This document shows, one piece after another, positions 8,683 to 17,171 of a stretch of 64,000 nucleotides of DNA. This stretch comes from Actinoallomurus liliacearum (GTDB lineage: Bacteria > Actinomycetota > Actinomycetes > Streptosporangiales > Streptosporangiaceae). Each line of letters begins with the position of its first letter. Positions within the stretch are counted from its first letter, which is position 1. The notes under the pieces were generated by a model. That model searched no databases. It was not told the origin of the DNA and saw only the letters and a list, made by a program, of their open reading frames with translations. The translations under genes were made by a program, and so were the position numbers. Where the stretch lies: the NCBI RefSeq assembly GCF_039542035.1, contig NZ_BAABHJ010000040.1, positions 124,001-188,000 of the forward strand, in the 5' to 3' direction.

Positions 8683-9195
8683 ATGACGCGCATCACGCTG
8701 ATCCAAGGCGACATCACCGAGCAGAAGGTCGACGCGGTCGTCAACGCGGCGAACTCCTCGCTCCTCGGCGGGGGCGGGGTGGACGGCGCCATCCATCGGC
8801 GGGGCGGCCCCGAGATCCTGACCGCGTGCCGGGAATTGCGTGCGTCTCAGTACGGCAAAGGACTCCCGACCGGGCAGGCGGTGGCGACGACCGCGGGACG
8901 ACTGCCCGCACGCTGGGTGATCCACACGGTCGGCCCGGTGTACTCCCGGTCCGAGGACCGCTCCGAGCTGCTGGCCTCCTGCTATCGAGAGTCGCTGCGG
9001 GTCGCCGACGAGCTGGGCGCCGCGACGGTCGCCTTCCCGGCCGTGTCCGCCGGCATCTACGGCTGGCCGCTGGACGACGCCGCGCGGATCGCGGTCGGCA
9101 CCGTACGGGCGACGCCGAGCGGGGTGAAGGAGGTGCGCTTCGTACTGTTCACCGAAGATGTCCACGACGCGTTCGCGCAGGCACTGGCGGACTGA
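8683..9195 (+). CDS. Macrodomain O-acetyl-ADP-ribose deacetylase-like protein
   Basis: A 170-residue single macrodomain. Hallmarks are QGDITEQKVDAVVNAANSSL, the GGGGVDGAIHR loop, the LPARWVIHTVGPVY strand and AFPAVSAGIYGWP binding the diphosphate. Closest in layout to MacroD/YmdB-type enzymes, which hydrolyse O-acetyl-ADP-ribose or remove mono-ADP-ribose from proteins; the Asn-Asn and Asp of the active loop are present. ATG 8683 follows AAAGGAA; the 34 upstream codons are non-conserved intergenic sequence. No ADP-ribosyltransferase or sirtuin is adjacent. Confidence 0.9.
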   Translation: MTRITLIQGDITEQKVDAVVNAANSSLLGGGGVDGAIHRRGGPEILTACRELRASQYGKGLPTGQAVATTAGRLPARWVIHTVGPVYSRSEDRSELLASCYRESLRVADELGAATVAFPAVSAGIYGWPLDDAARIAVGTVRATPSGVKEVRFVLFTEDVHDAFAQALAD

Positions 9196-9262
9196 GCGGC
9201 CGCGAACCCCCAGGTGACGTACCGCCGGGCGGCGGTGACCGCGGTCGTGGCGGTTCCTCTTC

Positions 9263-9835
9263 TCAAACGGTGAAGGGCCGGGCCGTGCGGGCGTCGCGTA
9301 GGGCGCGGGCCCACCAGACGAGCTGGTCGAGCAGGGGTGTGACGGCGGCGTTGCAGGCGGCGGTGGCCTTCGGCCAGCTCCCGTCGGCGGCGAACAGGTC
9401 CCAGTAGCAGGGCAGAGTGATCGACGCCGCGATCGGCACCGCGTGCAGTTCGGTGAAGACCTGCCGGAGCTGGGCGACCGCGTACAGCCCCCCGGACTCC
9501 CGCCCGTACGCGACGAAGGCGACGGGCTTGGCGTGCCACTCCTCGTACAGCCAGTCGATCGCGGTCTTGAGCGGGGCGGGGAAGCTCTGGTTGTACTCCG
9601 GCGTCACGACCACGAACGCGTCCGCGGCGGCCAGGCGCGCACCGAACTCCGCGACCCTCGGAGGTACGGCCTCGTCGTGGTCGCAGAGGGTCGAGGGGAG
9701 CCGCGTCTCGGCCAGATCGACCAGGTCGACCTCGAGGTCCCCGCGCCGCCGGGCCCGTACGGTGAACCACTCGGCAACGGTGGGGCCGAACCGGCCGTTG
9801 CGGGTGCTGGCGATGATGACGGCCAGTCGCACCAT
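9263..9835 (-). CDS. NADPH-dependent FMN reductase
   Basis: Flavodoxin-fold NAD(P)H:FMN/quinone reductase, 190 residues. The phosphate-binding loop is IIASTRNGRFGPTVAEW, the conserved VVVTPEYNQSFPAPLKTAIDWL stretch is split here around the FMN site, and a YGRESGG loop follows. It probably reduces FMN or quinones in the cytoplasm, sometimes as stress protection. ATG 9835 is preceded by a long GGGAGGGGGA ribosome-binding site, which rules out the upstream GTG of the open frame. Confidence 0.88.
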   Translation of the reverse strand: MVRLAVIIASTRNGRFGPTVAEWFTVRARRRGDLEVDLVDLAETRLPSTLCDHDEAVPPRVAEFGARLAAADAFVVVTPEYNQSFPAPLKTAIDWLYEEWHAKPVAFVAYGRESGGLYAVAQLRQVFTELHAVPIAASITLPCYWDLFAADGSWPKATAACNAAVTPLLDQLVWWARALRDARTARPFTV

Positions 9836-9932
9836 GTCCCCCTCCCGTCGTTCTCGGTGTGGTCTCACCATGCGGGAGGGGGTTTACGGCTTCTTTACGG
9901 CGTCTCGCGCGCCCGCCACCCGGCCGGCGTGG

Positions 9933-10991
9933 TCACTCGGTGGCGGCGTCCACCCGGCCCGGGGCGAGTTCGAAGGGCGGCGTGTGCTCCCGCAGGGCGG
10001 CCTGCTCCTCCGGGCCGTCGATGGCCCCCGGTCGCGGCTCCGGCACGCGCGCGTTCCGTTCCTCCTCGCGCGGCGCCGGACGGCCCTTGCCGGCAGCCTT
10101 CGGCTGCTCGGCCTGCCCGCCGAACGCCGCGCTGACCGCCCGCAGCGCGGCGGTGACCTCGCCGGGGATGACCCAGAAGGAGTTGCCCTCCCCTGCCGCG
10201 ATCTTCGGCAGCGTCTGGAGGTACTGGTAGGCGAGCAGCTTCGGATCGGGGTCGTTCCGGTGGATCGAGGTGAAGACCTGCTCGATGGCCTTCGCCTCGC
10301 CCTCGGCCTTGAGGATCGCGGCCTGCCGCGCGCCCTCCGCCTGCAGGATCGCCCCCTGTTTCTCCCCTTCGGCGGTCAGGATCCGGGACTGCCGTACGCC
10401 TTCGGCCTGCAGGATGGTGGCCCGCTTCTCGCGCTCGGCCCGCATCTGCTTCTCCATCGCGTCCTTGATGGACTGCGGCGGTTCGATCGCCTTGATCTCC
10501 ACGCGGGTCACCCGGATGCCCCACTTGCCGGACGCGTCGTCCAGCACGCCGCGCAGCGCGGTGTTGATCCGGTCGCGGGAGGAGAGAGTGGCCTCCAGGT
10601 CGAGCGTGCCGATCACGTTGCGCAGCTGGGTGGCGGTGAGCTGCTCGATCGCCTTGATGTAGTCGACGATCTCGTAGTCCGCCGCCCGCGGATCGGTGAC
10701 CTGGAAGAACAGCACCGTGTCGATGTGCACGACGACGTTGTCCTCGGTGATGACCGGCTGCCCCTGGAACGCCACGACCTGCTCGCGCAGGTCGATCAGC
10801 GGCTTCACCCGGTCCGCGAACGGCACGATGAAGTTCAGGCCCGGTTGGAGGGTCTTGCGGTAGCGACCGAAACGTTCGACGTTCCGCGCGCGGGCCTGGG
10901 GCACGATCCACACGGTCCGCATCACCACGGTCGCCACCAGGAGCAGCGCGATGACCAGCGCGACGATGCCTGCTACGGCGAGGTCGGCCAT
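9933..10991 (-). CDS. SPFH/Band 7 (stomatin-like) membrane protein
   Basis: Stomatin/prohibitin-family protein, 352 residues. One N-terminal transmembrane helix (about 5-27), then the SPFH domain (WIVPQARARNVERFGRY onward), with PVITEDNVVVHIDTVLFF and TLDLEATLSSRDRIN typical of slipins. A long Ala/Glu/Lys-rich helix follows with repeated ILxAEGxxQ units (AEGVRQ, AEGEKQ, AEGARQ, AEGEAK). It scaffolds membrane microdomains. It overlaps the NfeD gene by 19 bp, the classic NfeD-slipin operon. The C-terminal tail after about residue 285 is disordered and Pro/Glu-rich. Confidence 0.92.
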   Translation of the reverse strand: MADLAVAGIVALVIALLLVATVVMRTVWIVPQARARNVERFGRYRKTLQPGLNFIVPFADRVKPLIDLREQVVAFQGQPVITEDNVVVHIDTVLFFQVTDPRAADYEIVDYIKAIEQLTATQLRNVIGTLDLEATLSSRDRINTALRGVLDDASGKWGIRVTRVEIKAIEPPQSIKDAMEKQMRAEREKRATILQAEGVRQSRILTAEGEKQGAILQAEGARQAAILKAEGEAKAIEQVFTSIHRNDPDPKLLAYQYLQTLPKIAAGEGNSFWVIPGEVTAALRAVSAAFGGQAEQPKAAGKGRPAPREEERNARVPEPRPGAIDGPEEQAALREHTPPFELAPGRVDAATE

Positions 10992-11425
10992 GAGTCCTCC
11001 CGAGGATGTACGAGGGCGGTGACGCCTTCGATGGCGAGGACGTCCACGGCCGCCCCCTCTGGAATCACGACTCCGGGGTCGTACGGGCGCGCGCTCCACT
11101 CCTCGCCGCCGATGCGCACCCGGCCCGAGTAGCGGGAGACCTCGGTGATGGCCAGCGCCTCACGTCCCACGAGCGCCGCGGTACCGCTCCGCAGCAACGG
11201 TGGCTGCCGGACGTGACGCAGGGCGATCGGGCGTACGGCGGCCAGCCCGGCGACGGAGGTCGCGCCGAACACGATCACCTGAACCAGCAGGGGAACGCCG
11301 ACCGACGCGGTCACGGCGGCGACGAGCGCGCCGACCGCCATCAGCCCGAGCGCGAACGTCAGCGTGGTCACCTCGGCGATTCCGAGAACTGCGGCCACGA
11401 CCAGCCAGACCACCCACGCCGGCAT
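10973..11425 (-). CDS. NfeD-like membrane protein
   Basis: A 150-residue NfeD protein. Two to three N-terminal transmembrane segments (residues 3-75) precede an OB-fold (about 80-145) with GTAALVGREALA and SGRVRIGGEEWSAR. NfeD partners stomatin-like proteins in membrane quality control. This is the short type without the N-terminal ClpP-like protease domain. ATG with GGAG upstream; its end overlaps the start of the SPFH gene, implying coupled translation. Confidence 0.92.
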   Translation of the reverse strand: MPAWVVWLVVAAVLGIAEVTTLTFALGLMAVGALVAAVTASVGVPLLVQVIVFGATSVAGLAAVRPIALRHVRQPPLLRSGTAALVGREALAITEVSRYSGRVRIGGEEWSARPYDPGVVIPEGAAVDVLAIEGVTALVHPREDSWPTSP

Positions 11426-11626
11426 CGGGGACTCCTTCAGTGACGCACGGCCCTGAGTCCACGGTAACTCCGTACGCGCCGATTGCCGCCGTCCGAAGAG
11501 GCGATACTTGCCGCTCGAGCCGAACCCCTATGTGCCGGGGGAAATCGAGACGGGTAGGACCCCCGGTGATGGGGACGTAGGACGGCAGACTAATGTCCGA
11601 AAAGCGAAGCCATCCGAGGAGGTGCG

Positions 11627-12535
11627 GTGAACCGCCAACGGGTGAGCAGGATCTCCCGGTCGCTGGTGCGGCCCCGTCCCTTGAAGGTCGCCGAAGATCT
11701 CGAGCACGCCGACGCCCTCGACGGGGCCGCGCGGTCGATCACCAAGGTCGTACGGCGGTTGCTGCCCCCAGGCCCCGTCAAGGATCTGCTGCACGGAGTT
11801 CCGTTGGGCCACCCGGCCCACCCGCCATTGACCGATGTCCCGATCGGCTGTTTCGTCTCGGCCGCCATACTCGACCTGCTGCCCGGCACTGAAACGGCGG
11901 CCGAGGTGCTGCTGGCGACCGGGTTGGCGGCGTCGGTCCCGACCGTCCTGACCGGGGTCGCGGACTGGTCGGCCCTGCACAGCGAACAACAGCGCGTCGG
12001 CCTGGTCCACGCGCTCAGCAACGCGGCCGGCAGCACGCTCTACACCGTCTCGCTCCTCGCCCGCAGGCGCGGCTTCACCGGTGCGGGCAAGGCGTTGTCC
12101 TTCGCGGGTCTGACCGCGCTGGTCGCCGGGGCGTACCTCGGCGGGCACCTGGCGTTCCGGCAGTCGGCCGGGCCGAGTCACGCCGAGTCCATCACGCACC
12201 TCGGCCCGCTGGGCTGGCACGACCTGTGCTCGATCGACGAGCTGCCGGACGGCTGGCCGGTCCACCGGAACCTCGGCTACATCAGCCTGTTCGTGCTGCG
12301 GGAGGGCGATGACGTGCACGTCCTCGCCGACCGGTGCTCCCACCTGGACGGCCCCCTGCATCAGGGCCGCGTGATCGAGGTCAACGAGGAGACCTGCATC
12401 GTCTGCCCCTGGCACGGCAGCACGTTCCGGGTCGGCGACGGCACCGTCGTGCACGGCCCCGCCACCGGCCGGCAGCCCGCCTTCGAGACGCGGATGGGCG
12501 ACAACGGCATGATCCAGGTGCGCCCGGCCCGATAG
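11627..12535 (+). CDS. DUF2231-Rieske [2Fe-2S] fusion protein
   Basis: A 302-residue membrane redox protein. The N-terminal half (about 50-175) is a DUF2231-type four-helix membrane domain (HPLTDVPIG-like region, PAHPPLTDVPIGCF). The C-terminal half (about 200-300) is a Rieske domain with CSHLDGPLHQG and CIVCPWHGSTF, giving the Cys-His and Cys-His ligands of a 2Fe-2S cluster. It probably transfers electrons at the inner membrane; partner unknown. It has a near-perfect GAGGAGGTG ribosome-binding site before GTG 11627. Transcribed alone, divergent from nfeD. Confidence 0.9.
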   Translation: MNRQRVSRISRSLVRPRPLKVAEDLEHADALDGAARSITKVVRRLLPPGPVKDLLHGVPLGHPAHPPLTDVPIGCFVSAAILDLLPGTETAAEVLLATGLAASVPTVLTGVADWSALHSEQQRVGLVHALSNAAGSTLYTVSLLARRRGFTGAGKALSFAGLTALVAGAYLGGHLAFRQSAGPSHAESITHLGPLGWHDLCSIDELPDGWPVHRNLGYISLFVLREGDDVHVLADRCSHLDGPLHQGRVIEVNEETCIVCPWHGSTFRVGDGTVVHGPATGRQPAFETRMGDNGMIQVRPAR

Positions 12536-12601
12536 GACCGTTCCATCCCGTCCGCCGTACGGCGCCTTCCCCACCCGAAGGCCCGTCACGGCGGCCCGGT
12601 C

Positions 12602-12850
12602 CTACTCCTCGTCGGCCTCGGCCCGCGACTCTCCGCGGTCGTTCACCGGGTGCTCCACCAGCGCGAGGATGCGGCTCGCCATGAACCGGGCGGTCCGTAC
12701 GGGAGTTCCATTCCGAGTGACCTCGACGACCTCGACCACGCCTCGCCGCGTGACCACCTCGACCCGCCGCCCGGCACGCGTCGCCGCCACCTCATAGGTG
12801 CGGGTCGCCCCTCCGGCATCGATAACGACCTCAACCCGGTCACCCTTCAC
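12602..12850 (-). CDS. Small conserved hypothetical protein (beta-rich)
   Basis: An 82-residue protein without a recognised domain. Val/Arg-rich alternating strands (VEVVIDAG, YEVAATRAGRRVEVV) suggest a small beta-barrel-like fold, followed by a helix and an acidic tail ending EADEE. The GTG at 12850 is chosen for its AAGGGGTG ribosome-binding site. Probably cytoplasmic. No operon partner. Confidence 0.55.
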   Translation of the reverse strand: MKGDRVEVVIDAGGATRTYEVAATRAGRRVEVVTRRGVVEVVEVTRNGTPVRTARFMASRILALVEHPVNDRGESRAEADEE

Positions 12851-12945
12851 ACCACACCCCTTTCGAACACCTATTCGAGTAATACCCGTCCCTCGAACCT
12901 CCCAACCAGACCGAGAGATGGGTATCACCAAATAAAGCGATCACA

Positions 12946-13309
12946 ATGCGTGCTCGATCGAACACCAATACGATCCACTGGGTGACCACCCATGCCTTCG
13001 TCGACGAGTCAACGCGCCGGGAGCGGTACATCCTGTGTGCCGCAACCGTGGACACCTCGAGTTTGGACGAGGTGCGACGGCTGCTGCGCGGACTCTGCCT
13101 TCCCGGCCAGCGACGCTGGCATTAGCTGCATCGCCGAAACGCTCAGGAAGAGTTCGGAGAACTTGAGCTACGCGCATCTACGTCCGCACGAAGAACCCGG
13201 ATTGTGGCTGCCGGATGCGGTGGCCTGGACCTACGGCGCAGGCGGTGACTGGAGACGGCGAGTGCAACCGATCATCGAGCTCACGCGGAATGTTGGCCTA
13301 GTCGCATAA
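12946..13309 (+). pseudogene. Remnant of a VDES-type hypothetical protein gene
   Basis: Two frames together rebuild one protein. From ATG 12946 comes HAFVDESTRRERYILCAATV then RRLLRGLCLPGQRRWH, ending at an in-frame TAG (13126). In the frame one base ahead the C-terminus continues with NLSYAHLRPHEEPGLWLPDA and VAWTYGAGGDWRRRV to a stop at 13307. This N- and C-terminal pattern (VDES..., LPGQRR.H, ...AW..GGDWRR.V) is that of a short actinomycete protein family I recall as DUF3800-like. The middle (about 60-80 residues) is missing and the frame is broken, so it is a decayed copy. Base composition is lower in GC than the neighbours. Confidence 0.6.
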
Positions 13310-13318
13310 AACGCGAAA

Positions 13319-13350
13319 CCCGACTGCTGACCGTCCGGACAGGAGTCGGG
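13319..13350. terminator. Hairpin after the pseudogene
   Basis: Inverted repeat CCCGACT ... AGTCGGG (7-bp stem, 18-nt loop) just after the pseudogene. No T-run follows, so its terminator function is uncertain. Confidence 0.4.
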
Positions 13351-13444
13351 CTCACTTCCTCCGGCTAGTGCCAGAGGCTGGGACCATTGTGCAACAGAGG
13401 CTAAGCGTAATCAAGCGGTAACGGGATCGACTCGATTCTCAGCC

Positions 13445-14380
13445 TCAGTGGGGCGGGGTGGCGGTGGGGATGCGCCAGCCGGGGGGCGGGTTGTAGGGGC
13501 GGCGGGTCGAGTGCCACAGGCCCACCAGCCAGGCGATACCGATCACGGAGATGACGGCGAGCCCCGCCCACGACAGGAACGTGAACAGGCGCACCTGCTC
13601 GTCGGTGGGCCTCGGCATCCAGCCCGTCTCGAGCAGCCGGTACTGCGCGGGACTCCCGGTGAGCAGCAGGGTGACGACCAGCGCGATGGAGTGCATCGAG
13701 TCCCACAGGGCGTGCAGGAGCGAGACGCCGACGTAGGCCACGATCAGCCGGTAGGTGATCAGGAAGTGATGCCGGGTGCTGGCCCGGAACAGCACGCCGC
13801 CGAGGATCCCCGTCCACAGGCCGTGGCCCACGGGGGCGAGCAGGCCGCGGAGGAGTTCGGTCTGCACCACCTGCATCAACGACAGGCCGTTCTCGGTGAA
13901 CAGCGCGGTGAAGGCGTAGCCGGCCGACTCGAAGGCGGCGAAGCCGAACCCGACGGCCGCGCCGAGGATCATCCCGTCGCGCATCGTCTTGGTCGCCAGG
14001 TGCCGGGTGAGGACGGCCAGCGCGCACAGCTTGACGGCCTCTTCGATCAGCCCGACACCGACGAACAGCCAGGGCGACGGGTGCAGCAGGTACGTCTCCA
14101 GCAGGGAGGCGGCCAGCACGCCCAGCACCCCGCCGGTGAGGAAGGTGCTGAACACCAGCGTCGGCGTCAGCTCGCCCGTGTCACGGCGTTCGAACGCCCA
14201 GACGACGAACGTCACCGGCACCAGGAAGCTGCCCAGCAGCACGAGGGTGGGGATCAGGTTCGGGTTCTGCGTGAGCAGGATGACGAGGACGGTCAGCACC
14301 CACAGCACCAGTCCGGTGACGAACACCCGGAGCCATGGCCGCGCGGCCCGCCGCGGAGCCTGAAAGGTGGGTGTGCCCAT
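13445..14380 (-). CDS. PrsW-family intramembrane metalloprotease
   Basis: A 311-residue polytopic membrane protein of the PrsW family (glutamic-type membrane proteases related to CAAX proteases). Conserved motifs are VGLIEEAVKL (the Glu-Glu pair), FAAFESAGYAF and LLHALWDSMHS (His/Asp), each inside or next to a transmembrane helix. Eight or so hydrophobic segments span residues 16-280. In Bacillus PrsW starts anti-sigma factor cleavage; no anti-sigma gene adjoins here. ATG 14380 with GGGAG 6 nt upstream. Confidence 0.92.
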   Translation of the reverse strand: MGTPTFQAPRRAARPWLRVFVTGLVLWVLTVLVILLTQNPNLIPTLVLLGSFLVPVTFVVWAFERRDTGELTPTLVFSTFLTGGVLGVLAASLLETYLLHPSPWLFVGVGLIEEAVKLCALAVLTRHLATKTMRDGMILGAAVGFGFAAFESAGYAFTALFTENGLSLMQVVQTELLRGLLAPVGHGLWTGILGGVLFRASTRHHFLITYRLIVAYVGVSLLHALWDSMHSIALVVTLLLTGSPAQYRLLETGWMPRPTDEQVRLFTFLSWAGLAVISVIGIAWLVGLWHSTRRPYNPPPGWRIPTATPPH

Positions 14381-14576
14381 CGCCCGCTCCCGTCGCCTCG
14401 ACCCGTACCGGGATTCATGCGCCGATCGGTCGGCGTCTACCCGGGCCGCGGAGCCGAAAAACGCCGCTGACCGGCGATCGAGGGATCGGGGTCGGGCCGT
14501 CCTGCGGCGCGGAGAGCGGGACCGGCCGGCAGGGGCGGCTCGGCCGGTCCTCGGGAGTCGGTCGTCTCGAGCCGGC

Positions 14577-15374
14577 TCAGGGGCGGGGGGCGACCGCGTG
14601 CGCGTGCCAGCGGCCGTCCTGCCGCTCGATCTTCAGGGGCAGGCCGAAGCACTCCGACAGCAGCTCTTCGGTGAAGACCTCATCGACCTTCCCGGTGGCG
14701 ACGACCGAGCCTCGGCGCAGCAGCAGCGCGTGCGTGAACCCCTCGGGCACCTCCTCGACGTGGTGGGTGACGAGGGCCATCGTGGGCGCGAGGCGGTCGT
14801 TGGACAGGGCGGTGAGGCGCGCCACCAGGTCCTCTCGGCCGCCGAGGTCGAGGCCGGCGGCCGGTTCGTCCAGGAGCAGCAGCTCGGGGTCGGGCATGAG
14901 CGCGCGGGCGATCGATACCCGCTTGCGCTCGCCCTCGGACAGGGTGGAGAACCGGCGCCGGATCAGGTGCGCGCAGCCGAGCGCGTCGAGGAGCTCGACC
15001 GCCCGGGTGACGTCCGTGGAGTCGTACTCCTCTTTCCACCGGCCGATGATGGCGTACGACGCCGTCAGGACGATGTCGATGACCTTCTCGTCGGCCGGGA
15101 TCTTGTCGGCGATCGCCGCGCTGGACAGGCCGATGCGGGGCCGCAGCTCGAAGACGTCGGTCTTGCCGAGCGTCTCGCCCAGCAGCTCCACCTCGCCCTC
15201 GGTGGGGAACAGCATGGCGGCGGCGACCTGGAGCAAGGTCGTCTTTCCGGCGCCGTTCGGGCCGACGATGACCCATCGCTCGTCTTCCTGGACCGTCCAG
15301 TCGACGTCGCGCAGGAGCGACGCGCCTTCGCGTCGGACCTCGACGCCCTTGAGTCGTAGTACCTCGCCGGCCAT
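14577..15374 (-). CDS. ABC transporter ATP-binding protein
   Basis: A 265-residue single ATPase domain. Walker A is GPNGAGKTT, the signature LSEGERKRV, Walker B LLLLDEPAAGLD, and the H-loop VTHHVEEVP. The domain layout resembles the FepC/ModF-like group. No permease or binding-protein gene is adjacent, and the 196 bp to PrsW suggest a separate transcript. Ribosome-binding site GGGAAGG before ATG 15374. Transported substrate unknown, if it is a transporter subunit at all. Confidence 0.9.
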   Translation of the reverse strand: MAGEVLRLKGVEVRREGASLLRDVDWTVQEDERWVIVGPNGAGKTTLLQVAAAMLFPTEGEVELLGETLGKTDVFELRPRIGLSSAAIADKIPADEKVIDIVLTASYAIIGRWKEEYDSTDVTRAVELLDALGCAHLIRRRFSTLSEGERKRVSIARALMPDPELLLLDEPAAGLDLGGREDLVARLTALSNDRLAPTMALVTHHVEEVPEGFTHALLLRRGSVVATGKVDEVFTEELLSECFGLPLKIERQDGRWHAHAVAPRP

Positions 15375-15478
15375 CGCATCCTTCCCCTAGAGCGCGCAGC
15401 GACCGGCGGGATGCCGCCGGGCGCTGTCCGGGTCTCGGAATGAACCTACGGCATTATGAAACGCTTATGGTGGTCGGC

Positions 15479-16252
15479 ATGCGCCTCACTCTCCCTTCCA
15501 CCGGGCTTGTCGCCTGGGGCAACGCCTGGCTGACCGGCCATGTGGGGCTCGACGAGGCGGCCGATGTCGTCGAGCGCCAGGGCGGCCCGCACGTGGTCGC
15601 CGGCGTACCCGGCGAGAGCGGCGAGCTTCCGCTGCGCCAGGGTCTCGGCGCGCTCCGCGTGGCCGGACTCACCGGGCTGCGCCTCGCGCTGCCCGCACCG
15701 GGCGACCCGCTCGGGCTGACCGGCCCGCCGGATTTCAACACGGCGGCGATCGACGCCGGGGAGGCCGTCCTCGCCACGACGCGCGAGCGGTCGCTCGGCC
15801 TCATTCCGGCGGAGGACCGCCGGGGCTCCTCGTACGTCGGCACCCGCTGGGAGGTTCACGAGACCCGCTCCGGCGCCCTGGACACCCCCGCGCTGCCGGA
15901 GGCCGATCGTCAGTTGACGCTGGCGGTTCGGGACGCCACCGAGGCGCTCCTGTCCGTGGACGGCGGGCAGGAGTGGCGGCCGGAGATCGCCGAGGCGCTG
16001 GGCGCGCTGCGCGACTCGCACCGGCACGAGCACGTCGGCGGCCTCGCGCCGGGGTACCCCGCACGCGCGCACCGGGTCGCGGCGCTCGCGAGCCGGCTGG
16101 CCGTCGTGGTCGATCTGGCACGTTCCACCGAGAGCGTCGGCCTGTCCGCCGCGCACGTCGAGCGTCGCTCCGAGGCTCTCCGCACCCTCGACCGCGCGGT
16201 CCGCCGGGCCCGGGTCGCCGCCTACAACAGCGTCTTGGACCCCGTCCGCTGA
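15479..16252 (+). CDS. Conserved actinobacterial hypothetical protein
   Basis: A 257-residue protein with no named domain that I recognise. Start MRLTLPSTGLVAWGNAWL, with two weakly similar Ala/Leu-rich halves and no signal peptide or membrane segment. The ATG at 15479 has GGTGGTCGG immediately before it; an ATG at 15467 would add four residues. It is divergent from the ABC ATPase and convergent with the RDD gene across a strong hairpin. Similar stand-alone proteins are frequent in Streptomyces-like genomes, as far as I recall. Confidence 0.65.
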   Translation: MRLTLPSTGLVAWGNAWLTGHVGLDEAADVVERQGGPHVVAGVPGESGELPLRQGLGALRVAGLTGLRLALPAPGDPLGLTGPPDFNTAAIDAGEAVLATTRERSLGLIPAEDRRGSSYVGTRWEVHETRSGALDTPALPEADRQLTLAVRDATEALLSVDGGQEWRPEIAEALGALRDSHRHEHVGGLAPGYPARAHRVAALASRLAVVVDLARSTESVGLSAAHVERRSEALRTLDRAVRRARVAAYNSVLDPVR

Positions 16253-16266
16253 CCTCGTACGCGAAA

Positions 16267-16300
16267 CGCCCCGGCGATCGCTCTCGCGGTCGCCGGGGCG
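16267..16300. terminator. Bidirectional hairpin terminator
   Basis: Stem CGCCCCGGCGA with its complement around a 12-nt loop, placed between the convergent genes ending at 16252 and 16320. There is no clear T-run, but GC-rich hairpins without U tracts are usual in this group. Confidence 0.75.
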
Positions 16301-16319
16301 TCTGTCCCGATCCTGTTTC

Positions 16320-17099
16320 TCAGGCCTGGACGACGATGGTGGTGCAGACCTTGTCGGCGAACGTCTGGCTCTTGTCGTCCCAGAGCGGCCACAGGTAGCC
16401 GATGTAGCAGGCGGCGCCGTCGAGGAAGTGGGCGAGCCGGCGCACGAACGCCATGCCGAACCCGATCGGCTGACCGGTGGTCTCGCCGATCAGCTTGATG
16501 CCGAGGGCGCGCTTGCCGGGCGTCTGACCGGTCGTGCCCTCCTGGTGGCACAGCCAGAGGCCGAGCCCGACCGCGGCGAGGAACCCCAGGAACACGACCA
16601 GGGCGCCGCCGCCACCGCCGATCGCGATGCCGATGCCGTAGAGCAGGCCGTACGGCACGCCGACGATCAGTCCGTCGACCAGCGTGGCGCCGACCCGGGA
16701 GAACCAGCTGGCGTACTGCCCCTGGTTGTAACCGGCGCCATAGCCCTGCTGCGGGTACTGCTGGCCGTACGCGGCGGGCTGCTGGCCATAGCCCTGCTGC
16801 CCGTAGTCCTGCTGGCCGTATCCGGGCTGCTGCCCATAACCGGGCTGCTGGCCGTACCCCTGCTGCTGGCCGTAGTCCTGCCCGTATCCGGGCTGCTGCT
16901 GGCCATAGCCGGGCTGCTGCTGCTGGCCGTACCCGGGCTGCTGCTGGCCATAGCCCGGCTGCTGCTGCCCATAACCGGGCTGCTGCTGACCGTAGCCCGG
17001 TTGCTGCTGGCCGTACCCGGGCTGCTGCTGCCCGTATCCGGGCTGCTGACCGTACCCGGGCTGCTGGCCCTGGCCGTACGGGTCGTAGGGGGTGCTCAC
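16320..17099 (-). CDS. RDD-family membrane protein with GYGQQQP low-complexity N-terminus
   Basis: A 259-residue protein. Residues 9-126 are near-perfect repeats of PGYGQQQ, a Gly/Tyr/Gln-rich, uncharged, prion-like tail. Residues 130-255 are an RDD domain with three transmembrane segments; the Arg-Asp pair falls in SRVGATLVDG and the conserved GQTPGKRALG follows. RDD proteins are membrane proteins of varied role (some are Na+/H+ antiporter-like). The repeats lie on the cytosolic side if topology is standard. GTG start with AAGGAG. DUF2752 follows upstream in the same direction (gap 72 bp). Confidence 0.88.
   Translation of the reverse strand: MSTPYDPYGQGQQPGYGQQPGYGQQQPGYGQQQPGYGQQQPGYGQQQPGYGQQQPGYGQQQQPGYGQQQPGYGQDYGQQQGYGQQPGYGQQPGYGQQDYGQQGYGQQPAAYGQQYPQQGYGAGYNQGQYASWFSRVGATLVDGLIVGVPYGLLYGIGIAIGGGGGALVVFLGFLAAVGLGLWLCHQEGTTGQTPGKRALGIKLIGETTGQPIGFGMAFVRRLAHFLDGAACYIGYLWPLWDDKSQTFADKVCTTIVVQA
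16722..17075 (-). repeat. GYGQQQP-encoding tandem repeats
   Basis: About fifteen direct repeats of 18-21 bp coding for PGYGQQ(Q) in the RDD gene. Synonymous differences are scattered among the copies (CCGGGC, CCGGGT and CCGGAT forms), so the repeat is maintained at the protein level and is not a brand-new expansion. Confidence 0.9.
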
Positions 17100-17171
17100 G
17101 CTCTTACTCCTTCATCGAATGACGCCCGTCTGCCAAGCCGGGCCCGCGGTCGCCGTGACGCGATATGGAAT

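Noticed and set aside
9057..9770. A second reverse frame overlapping the FMN reductase gene
   Set aside because: Out-of-frame shadow of the reductase gene, Arg-rich and without motifs.
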